A DNA stretch of 64,000 bases from Kribbella albertanoniae. GTDB lineage: Bacteria; Actinomycetota; Actinomycetes; Propionibacteriales; Kribbellaceae. Position 1 is the first letter of the stretch. Each line of letters begins with the position of its first letter. The position numbers and the translations under genes were made by a program. The stretch lies in NCBI RefSeq assembly GCF_004348455.1, contig NZ_SMKA01000006.1, positions 1 through 64,000 on the forward strand, in the 5' to 3' direction. The notes beneath the pieces are model-generated. The model saw nothing but the letters and a program-made list of their open reading frames with translations. It did no database searches and was not told the origin of the DNA. Below are positions 57,251-64,000 of the stretch, piece by piece.

Positions 57251-58288
57251 ATGTCTCGTACCTCACGTCGAGGCACTCGGACTTGCCTCGCGCTTGCGGC
57301 CGCAGTGTTCGCGGGGGTAGTGGTCGCCGCGCCGGCCTCGGCTGCACCGTCGTCCGTCGAGGTGGAGGTCCACACCGACATCGCCTATGCACCGGCGCAG
57401 CCCAGTACCAGCCGAGGTCATCTGCTGGATCTCTATGTGCCTGGCAAGTACGGCGGGACGAAGCGGCCGCTGCTCATCTTCACGGGTGGTAGCGGTTGGC
57501 TCGAGGACGATGGAAAGGAAGTTGCCCAGGACATCGCGCCGTACTTCAATGCTGCCGGGTACGTCGTGGCGGGGGTATCGACTCGATCGAGTGTGCAGGC
57601 CACGTTCCCTGCGCAGGTGCATGACATCAAGGCCGCCATTCGCTGGTTGCGAGCGAATGCTCTCACGTACGGGATCGACTCTTCGCGCTTTGCGGTGATG
57701 GGGGACTCGTCCGGAGGCTGGACAGCTGCGATGGCGGGGGTTACCGGCGACGTGCGGCATTTGGAGGGCACTGTGGGGGTAACCGGTGTGTCGAGCAAAG
57801 TTCAGGCCGTCGTGGATTTGTACGGTCCCGCCGATTTCCTCCAGATGGACGAGCGCATGCTGCCGGGTGCATGCGCCGCGTTCAATCAGATCTTCGGCTT
57901 GAGCAATTGCCACAACGACCCGCGGTCGCCGGAGTCGCTGCTCGTTGGGTGCGCCATTCAAGAGTGCCCTGACCGCGTCCGCGCGGCCAACCCGATCGCC
58001 TACGTCTCTCGCAACGATCCACCGTTCCTCATCGCACATGGCCAAGATGACACGATCGTTCCGCACCACCAGAGTGAACTGCTGTTCCGGGCGCTGAAAG
58101 GCGCCTGCGTCTCGGCGACGTTCTACTCCGTGCCCGGCGTCGGCCATAGCCCAGAAATCGTCTCTCCGGACAACCAGCCTGCCGCGGTTACTTCGACGCG
58201 AAACTGCCGTGTCGTTGATCCGCACAGGCAGCCGAGCCAGCCGACGTTCGACACAATCCGTGCGTTCCTCGACCGGGCACTCGGCTGA
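57251..58288 (+). CDS. Secreted alpha/beta hydrolase
   Basis: A 345-aa secreted serine hydrolase. Signal peptide 1-32 (RRGTRTCLALAAAVFAGVVVAAPASA). The nucleophile Ser is in VMGDSSGGW, Asp in HGQDDTIVP and His in GVGHSPE, in correct order; IFTGGSGWLEDDG near 90 is the oxyanion strand. It resembles acetyl xylan esterase-like or feruloyl/tannase-type hydrolases. Two Cys pairs may form disulfides. GGAGG 5 nt before the ATG. Possible role: activation or inactivation of the product outside the cell. Confidence 0.8.
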   Translation: MSRTSRRGTRTCLALAAAVFAGVVVAAPASAAPSSVEVEVHTDIAYAPAQPSTSRGHLLDLYVPGKYGGTKRPLLIFTGGSGWLEDDGKEVAQDIAPYFNAAGYVVAGVSTRSSVQATFPAQVHDIKAAIRWLRANALTYGIDSSRFAVMGDSSGGWTAAMAGVTGDVRHLEGTVGVTGVSSKVQAVVDLYGPADFLQMDERMLPGACAAFNQIFGLSNCHNDPRSPESLLVGCAIQECPDRVRAANPIAYVSRNDPPFLIAHGQDDTIVPHHQSELLFRALKGACVSATFYSVPGVGHSPEIVSPDNQPAAVTSTRNCRVVDPHRQPSQPTFDTIRAFLDRALG

Positions 58289-58367
58289 CTCCTCGCCTGT
58301 TCACTGCGCCGCTGATCACAAATTTGAGTAGCCGTTACTCAGGCGGACCTCGGCCAGAATCGGCACG

Positions 58368-60242
58368 GTGGAACCTCGACCGGAGAGCAGGAGTGGCTCG
58401 GGGAACGTAGTGGAGATGGTGATGGCTGCTGGCCTGACTGACGACCTGACGGCGATGCTCGCAAGAGGCTTCGACGCCCTTGTGTCCGAGGGGGATCTGC
58501 TGATCAGCAGACGACTCTTCGAGGCGGCGTACCAGACCGCGCTGACGACCGGTGACCATCAGGCGATTGGGTTGGCAGCCATAGGCGGAAGTGGGCTGTG
58601 GGGCAACGAAGTTCGGGACGCACAGGGCTCGGCGAAGGTCCGGGCCAGGCTACGCAGGGCGCTCTCGATGGTTGATCCGCAGTCAACGCTCGGCTTGAGG
58701 CTGAGAGCAAGACTCGCCGGTGAGGATGACTATCGGACCGGCGACAGCGCGAAGGTTCTGGCCGTCCTCGACGAGGCTCGGCACCGGCCGGATTCGGAGG
58801 CGTTGGCGGACATTCTCAACGTCGCACACCATTGTCTGCTGGGACCTGATCACCGAGTCTTGCGGCGAGAGCTCGCTGCCGAGCTTCTCGAGCAGAGTAG
58901 CCACACCATGCGCCGCGGAGACCTACTGATGGGCATGCTGTGGAAGACGGTCGACTTGTTCCTGGATGGTGATCTACGGGCCGAGCGCAACCTCCTGGAA
59001 GTGCGACACCTTCTGGAGCAGAGGGGCCACCTGGCTATCGGCTTTGTGCTGGACGCGATGGACTGCATGCTTGCGATCCGGAGCGGCGATCTGGACCACG
59101 CCGAGAATCTGGCTCAGGTCTGTGCGCAGCGTGGCAGGGATGCCGGCGATGCGGACGCAACGGGTTGGTTCGCCGCGCAGATGGTGGCGATCAGGTGGTA
59201 TCAGGGTCGCATCGCAGAGTTGCTGCCGATGTTGCAGGAGGTGGTGCATTCACCGACCCTCAGCGTCACTGATCATTCGTTGTTCGCTGCCGTTGCTGTG
59301 TCGGCGGCAGCCGCCGGTGATGTCTCCAGCGCAGAATCTGCGCTGGCAAAACTGACTGGCCGCGATCTTGCGGATCTGCCACGCTCCAGCAGTTGGCTGG
59401 TGATGATGAACGGTGTTGTCGAGGCGGCGCACCTACTGAAGGACAGCCGAACCTCAGCGCGTGCGTACGAGCTGCTCAGCCCTTTCGCGGATCTCCCGAT
59501 GGTGGCCAGTCTCGGAGTCGCCTGTTTCGGATCGGTCCATCACGCCCTCGGTGTCGCCGCACTCACGATGGGCGACGTGGACAAGGCGATTGCTCACTTC
59601 GCGACGGCCGCCGAGCAGAACCTTGCCCTGGCGCACTGGCCGGCCGTAGCCGCGTCACGACAGCGGCATGCTCTTGCGAAAGCGACAGCAGACGTCGAGG
59701 GCAGCCAGATCTCCGATCTCACCTGTATCAGATACGGGCAGGCATGGAAGATCGAGTCGGGTGATCGAAGCATCCTCCTCGCCCACAGTGTTGGCATGCT
59801 GCATCTGGCAGTTCTGATTGCCAACCCGGGCCGGGAGATCTACTCCGCTGATCTCGTCGCTGGGTTGTCTGAGCTCAGTCGGGCCGATGCCGGTACGGCG
59901 CTCTCGTCACAGCCGTTCCTTGACCGAGTGGCTGTTCAGAACTACCGGACGAGGCTGGCGGATCTGCGGATCGAGATCGAACAGCTTGAGTCGAAGAACG
60001 AGTTCGACGAAGTGGCGCGGGTGAAAGCCGAGCAGGCCTGGATCATGAGCGAGCTGTCTGCTGTTACAGGGATCGGTGGAGCTGTACGCCGCTTTCCCGA
60101 CGGTCACGAGCGGGCTCGTATCGCCGTAGGCAAGGCCATTCGCCGGGCGCTGGCCCGGGTGACCGAGTCGGATGCGGAGATCGGTGCCTACCTGCGCCGG
60201 ACCATTCATACCGGAGTCCGCTGCTCCTACCGGCCGACCTGA
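58368..60242 (+). CDS. TPR-like regulator-related protein without ATPase domain
   Basis: A 624-aa, mainly helical protein resembling the TPR-rich C-terminal half of LAL/SARP regulators. No Walker motif or HTH is seen. The last ~60 residues (GGAVRRFPDGHERARIAVGKAIRRALARV, then YLRRTIHTGVRCSYRP) match the tail found in several actinobacterial AAA-type regulators. It may be a partner or a split relic of one. Start GTG 58368 is weakly supported; GTG 58410 is possible. Confidence 0.65.
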   Translation: MEPRPESRSGSGNVVEMVMAAGLTDDLTAMLARGFDALVSEGDLLISRRLFEAAYQTALTTGDHQAIGLAAIGGSGLWGNEVRDAQGSAKVRARLRRALSMVDPQSTLGLRLRARLAGEDDYRTGDSAKVLAVLDEARHRPDSEALADILNVAHHCLLGPDHRVLRRELAAELLEQSSHTMRRGDLLMGMLWKTVDLFLDGDLRAERNLLEVRHLLEQRGHLAIGFVLDAMDCMLAIRSGDLDHAENLAQVCAQRGRDAGDADATGWFAAQMVAIRWYQGRIAELLPMLQEVVHSPTLSVTDHSLFAAVAVSAAAAGDVSSAESALAKLTGRDLADLPRSSSWLVMMNGVVEAAHLLKDSRTSARAYELLSPFADLPMVASLGVACFGSVHHALGVAALTMGDVDKAIAHFATAAEQNLALAHWPAVAASRQRHALAKATADVEGSQISDLTCIRYGQAWKIESGDRSILLAHSVGMLHLAVLIANPGREIYSADLVAGLSELSRADAGTALSSQPFLDRVAVQNYRTRLADLRIEIEQLESKNEFDEVARVKAEQAWIMSELSAVTGIGGAVRRFPDGHERARIAVGKAIRRALARVTESDAEIGAYLRRTIHTGVRCSYRPT

Positions 60243-60351
60243 TGCTGCGGGTTAATATTCAACGAAAGGTTCCGGATCCACCGGGGCGGCTCACCTGATC
60301 GGCGGCAGGCGCAGTGGAAACTGCTGTGGTGCGTAAGACGCTTACGACACC

Positions 60352-63297
60352 ATGAGTGGACACGGCCCGCAATTGGGGTTCAGGATCCTCGGGCCGCTCG
60401 AGGTCCTGCGTGACGGCATGCGCGTGGAACCGCGCGGCGCCAAACTGCGCACGCTCCTCATCGACCTGCTGCTGCACCGAAAGCAGTACCGAACTGGTCC
60501 ACAACTGATCGACGATCTCTGGGCCGGACACCCGCCGGCCACCGCGCCCGGGATCTTGCGGAACTACTTGTCGCAACTGCGGGAACTGCTCGGGCCGGAA
60601 GTGCTGATCCGGCGTGGGGCCGGGTACGGCGTCGACATTCGCGCCGAGGAACTGGACAGCGAGCATTTCGAGCAGCTCTCGGTGCGGGCGCGAATCGCGG
60701 ATCGCGATGGCGACCTCGCCGCGGTCCTCGACTCGACGACGGCAGCGCTGGCTTTGTGGCGTGGTCAGGCGCTGAGCGACGTCGTCGCTACAGAGTTCGC
60801 TCAGCCGCATATCGCTCGGCTGGAAGAGCTACGGCAAGCGACAACCGAGCTGCACCTGGAAGCGACGATCGCGACGGGTCGACCGCAGGAGGCGATCGCT
60901 CCGCTGGAGGAATTGGTGGTCGTCGAACCGATGCGCGAGCGGCTCTGGTGGCTGCTGATGCTTGCGCAGTACCGGTGCGGCCGACAGACGGACGCCCTAC
61001 GCTCCTACCAGCGTGCACGGGCCGAGCTGGCAGCCCAGCTCGGCGTCGATCCCGGTCATGAGCTCCGCCAACTCGAAGTGGCGATCCTCAACCAGCGCCC
61101 TGAGCTCGACGACCTGCTCCGCCGCACCCCGGCACCGGCCGTCGTCTCGGGGTTACCGATCTCCGGTGTGCGTCCACTCCATCGCTACCGAAGTGCGCTG
61201 GTAGGACGGCAGGCCGAGTTGGACATCCTGGCCGTCCGTGTCGAGGCCGGAGCGGTGCTGACCCTGACCGGGATCGGGGGCGCAGGCAAGACGCGGCTAG
61301 CCATCGAGCTGGCGGAACGGCTGCGTCGCCTCTGGCCCGATGGGGTGGCGTTTGTGGATCTCGCGCCCGTGATCGACGAGGGGATGGTTGCCGCTGCCGC
61401 GCTGCTCGCTTTGGGGCTTGACGAGGAGCCGATCCGGCCTCCGCTCGACACCGTTGTCCGTGCGCTGCGGGATCGCAGGTTGTTGCTCGTGGTTGACAAT
61501 TGCGAGCATCTGAGTGACGCGGTCGGGCGGCTCACCGGCGCCGTGGTCGACGCTGCACCAGGCTGCGCGGTGCTGGCCACCAGCCGCACGCCGCTAGGAA
61601 TCCCCGGTGAGCGGATCTGGCCTGTGAGGCCGCTGGAGACCGACAACGAGCGGTCAGACGCGGTGCAACTGCTGGTGGAGCGCGCCGTTGCGGTGAATCC
61701 AGCTTTTCGCAGCGACGATCACACCGTCGAACTGGCTCGGCGGCTTGGTGGCCTGCCCTTGGCGATCGAGATGGTCGCGCCGTGGACTCGCACGCTGTCG
61801 ACGCTCGATATAGCGGATCGGCTCGAACAGTTGGTCGCGATCGGTGATCACACCAGACCGGAACGACAGCAGCGGATGGCGGCGGTCTTCGAGTGGAGCG
61901 ACCGCCGCCTGGATGCGGACACCCGTCGGGTCTACCACCGGCTCGGCGTGTTCGTCGGCGACTTCGACCTCGCTGCCGCCGAAGCAGTCGTCCCGGCCGA
62001 CGACGCAGGGCGGCCGGCCGTACTGGTGTCGCTCGGCCAACTGGTCGATCACTCGTTGGTCATGGCGGAGACGTCGAGCGGACGGGCCCGATACCGGCTG
62101 CTGGAGCCGGTCCGGCAGTTCGCGGCAGACAGACTCGTCGATGACGGAGACGACCTTGCCGTTCGTGATCGCCACCTGCGGTACTACCGGTCGGTCGCGC
62201 TCGGGGTCGGCAAACACGCAGCCGGGCCGGAGGCAACGACCTGGCTCGGCCGCGCCGACCAGGAGATCGCCAATCTGCGCGCCGCGCACGACCATGCGCT
62301 ACGGACAAGGCGCGCAGACGATGCCACGATCATGGCCGGTGGGTTGTATTGGTACTGGTGGATCCGGGCTTCTAGCACCGAAGGGATTGACCGCCTGCGA
62401 CGTTCCCTCGAACTTCGGCCTGGCCCCGGCCCGCGTGCTCGCGCCCGAATCGGCCTGGCGTCGTTGCTCATCCAGGCCGACCGGCACGATGAAGCTGCGG
62501 AACAAGCCGAGGCGGCGCTCGAGGACGCACGCCTCATCAATGACCCGCGGCTCGAGGCACTCGCGGTCGGCACCGTCGGTCGGATCGCGGCCGATCGCGG
62601 TCAGTACGACGTGGCTGAGACAATGCTGCGGAGTGCCCAGATCCAATTCGAGGCATTGGGCCACCGTGGGGGAACGGCATGGTGCCTGTTCGTCCGTTAC
62701 GTCGCCGCCGCATCGCCCGTTGCCCGTGCCCAAAAGCTACCCGGTCTGCGACGGGCCCATCGGATCTATACCGAGGACGGCATGCGGTGGGGCCAAACGT
62801 GGACGAGAAGCATGCTGGGCCTGGCCGCGATCCGGGAGGAACGGCTCGACGATGCGGCCCTCGAGCTGACTGCGGCGAATCGCCTCATCGACGAGGACGG
62901 TCTGCGCGACGAGCTCGCGGTCTACGCGAAATCCTTTCTGGGCGTGGTCAGCGCCAGGTCGGGACAGTTGCGGCTCACCGCCGATCTCCTCGCACAGTCC
63001 TTGACGATCGCGGAGGGATTTCCCGACCGGAGGCCGTTCGCTGCCTGGCGCTGGGCACTTGCTGAGGCCGCCGCTGCCGCTGGGGCCTCTGAGTTGGTCG
63101 CGCGCTCGCTCGGTGCCGGACACCGTCGTACCGATCCAACCGGGAACATGGTCGACGCTGTGCGACTCGCCGCTCTTCGCGCAGCGGTGGTCTCGGCGTT
63201 GGGCGAAGAACGCGCTGAAGTGCTGGCCAGTAGCGGGGCCCACGAGCAAGATCACCACCTGCTGGCTGCGCTCGAAGCCGCGCTGAGCAGCCGCTGA
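60352..63297 (+). CDS. SARP/AfsR-type regulator (BTAD, NB-ARC, TPR)
   Basis: A 981-aa regulator. Residues ~10-95 are the OmpR-like winged helix (LGFRILGPLEVLRDGMRVEPRGAKLRTLLIDLLLHRK), ~100-250 the BTAD domain, ~300-560 an NB-ARC ATPase with Walker A TGIGGAGKTRLAIEL near 306 and LLLVVDNCEHL as Walker B, and the rest a TPR-like region. Like AfsR, it would activate specialised-metabolism genes; the nearby TDO/PLP/methyltransferase genes are the obvious target. Two further regulators flank it. Confidence 0.9.
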   Translation: MSGHGPQLGFRILGPLEVLRDGMRVEPRGAKLRTLLIDLLLHRKQYRTGPQLIDDLWAGHPPATAPGILRNYLSQLRELLGPEVLIRRGAGYGVDIRAEELDSEHFEQLSVRARIADRDGDLAAVLDSTTAALALWRGQALSDVVATEFAQPHIARLEELRQATTELHLEATIATGRPQEAIAPLEELVVVEPMRERLWWLLMLAQYRCGRQTDALRSYQRARAELAAQLGVDPGHELRQLEVAILNQRPELDDLLRRTPAPAVVSGLPISGVRPLHRYRSALVGRQAELDILAVRVEAGAVLTLTGIGGAGKTRLAIELAERLRRLWPDGVAFVDLAPVIDEGMVAAAALLALGLDEEPIRPPLDTVVRALRDRRLLLVVDNCEHLSDAVGRLTGAVVDAAPGCAVLATSRTPLGIPGERIWPVRPLETDNERSDAVQLLVERAVAVNPAFRSDDHTVELARRLGGLPLAIEMVAPWTRTLSTLDIADRLEQLVAIGDHTRPERQQRMAAVFEWSDRRLDADTRRVYHRLGVFVGDFDLAAAEAVVPADDAGRPAVLVSLGQLVDHSLVMAETSSGRARYRLLEPVRQFAADRLVDDGDDLAVRDRHLRYYRSVALGVGKHAAGPEATTWLGRADQEIANLRAAHDHALRTRRADDATIMAGGLYWYWWIRASSTEGIDRLRRSLELRPGPGPRARARIGLASLLIQADRHDEAAEQAEAALEDARLINDPRLEALAVGTVGRIAADRGQYDVAETMLRSAQIQFEALGHRGGTAWCLFVRYVAAASPVARAQKLPGLRRAHRIYTEDGMRWGQTWTRSMLGLAAIREERLDDAALELTAANRLIDEDGLRDELAVYAKSFLGVVSARSGQLRLTADLLAQSLTIAEGFPDRRPFAAWRWALAEAAAAAGASELVARSLGAGHRRTDPTGNMVDAVRLAALRAAVVSALGEERAEVLASSGAHEQDHHLLAALEAALSSR

Positions 63298-63333
63298 ACA
63301 ACGACTGAACGGTTCGCGGGCACGCTGATCACT

Positions 63334-64000
63334 GTGACTGCTGGACGCCGTGGGGTGGCACTGACCCCAATGGAAACCCGCGAAGACATCATCAGGCGCA
63401 CTGCTGTGCTGGCAGACGACCTGGGCTACGAGGCGTTCGCCCTGCCGGAGGCATGGGGCATCGACTCAACCGTCCTGCTCACCCAGATCGGTCTGCAGAC
63501 CCGACGGATCACGCTGGTGGCCGGTGTCCTGTCCGTTTGGGGCCGTACGCCAGCCACGCTCGCAATGACCGCGACCACGCTCTACCGCGCGAGTGACGGC
63601 CGATTCGTGCTGGGGCTAGGAACCAGCACAGCCCCGCTGGTCGAAGGATTCCATCGCATCCCGTTCGAGCATCCCGCTGCGCGGCTGCGCGAGGTCACCA
63701 GCGAGGTACGCCGCCTCGTCAACGGAGGACGCGCCCAGCACAACCCCGAACTGACGGCTCGCCCGCTCGCACTGGGTGTTCCGGCGATCCCCGACCTACC
63801 GATCTGGATCGCCGCAATCGGCGAACGCACCATCGAGGTGGCAGCGGACCTTGCCGACGGCTGGTTCCCGCTCTTCCAAACCCGTGCAAGCATCGCTGAT
63901 CGGGCTGCACGATTCACCCGCCCGGTCACCGTGGCGGCCGGTCCGTTGACCGTCGCCGCGGCCGACCCTGAAGCCGCGCGGTCCGCAGTCGCCAGCGGCC
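63334..64000 (+). CDS. LLM-class (luciferase-like) F420/FMN-dependent oxidoreductase, 3' truncated
   Basis: A reading frame from GTG 63334 runs to the window end without a stop (222 codons). The start GVALTPMETREDIIRRTAVLADDLGYEAFALPEAWGID, then TLVAGVLSVWGRTPATLAMTATTLYRASDGRFVLGLGTSTAPLVEGFH, are typical of F420-dependent LLM-family enzymes. It lies 37 bp after the SARP gene and could be the oxidoreductase of the small metabolite cluster. Expect about 270-330 aa in full. Confidence 0.85.
   Translation, partial: MTAGRRGVALTPMETREDIIRRTAVLADDLGYEAFALPEAWGIDSTVLLTQIGLQTRRITLVAGVLSVWGRTPATLAMTATTLYRASDGRFVLGLGTSTAPLVEGFHRIPFEHPAARLREVTSEVRRLVNGGRAQHNPELTARPLALGVPAIPDLPIWIAAIGERTIEVAADLADGWFPLFQTRASIADRAARFTRPVTVAAGPLTVAAADPEAARSAVASG

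Overview
The window is GC-rich DNA with GTG and TTG starts, dense gene packing, 4-bp start/stop overlaps, leaderless promoters, and many families typical of actinobacteria: BTAD/SARP and LAL regulators, an ECF42-type sigma factor, F420/PPOX proteins and LLM flavin oxidoreductases. My best guess is a soil actinomycete of the Propionibacteriales (Kribbella-like). This rests on protein flavour only. No rRNA, tRNA or CRISPR was seen.

Layout. 0-7 kb: housekeeping and small unknown genes (phosphoesterase, permuted papain-like peptidase, DnaQ-BRCT exonuclease, PyrE-like transferase, FBP-type zinc-finger protein, possible PD-(D/E)XK protein). 7-10 kb: membrane protein plus a NarL-type two-component system behind a perfect CRP/GlxR-type box. 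10-17 kb: phosphoglucomutase, HipA-like kinase with DUF3037 protein, GCS2 ligase, two-domain GDPD, a 55-aa secreted peptide and lipoproteins. 17.8-23.9 kb: a repeat-rich stretch with three copies of a ~165-nt structured element, two islands of 73-bp palindromic repeats and a triple 62-bp hairpin array, interspersed with MarR/PPOX, GNAT and K+ channel genes. 24-26.4 kb: SsuD-like monooxygenase and MHS transporter.

26.5-37.9 kb: one long catabolic operon under a LacI regulator with a visible promoter and operator. It holds an ABC sugar importer, two ADP-ribosylglycohydrolase-family enzymes, ribokinase, a GH-like/FGE-like fusion, a class III CoA-transferase and a CitE-like lyase. The genes read as uptake of a ribosylated or sugar-conjugated compound, N- or O-glycoside cleavage, ribose phosphorylation, and CoA activation and lysis of the remaining acid. 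38-45.4 kb: a Phd/RelE module, a FAD oxidoreductase, an ABC exporter with TetR regulator, and an ECF42-type sigma factor. 45.4-50.2 kb: a heme peroxidase next to a fulvocin C-like eight-cysteine precursor, then two acyl-CoA dehydrogenases. 50.3-51.3 kb: integrase remnant and a small ATPase.

51.5-64 kb: a probable small specialised-metabolism locus with a TDO-like heme enzyme, a kynureninase-like PLP enzyme, an O-methyltransferase, a secreted hydrolase, three large regulators (LAL, TPR protein, SARP-NB-ARC) and an LLM oxidoreductase cut by the window end.

The strongest candidates for something undescribed are the structured repeat family at 13.6, 19.1 and 20.3 kb, whose copy-specific arms keep full pairing, and the fulvocin-like precursor/heme peroxidase pair.
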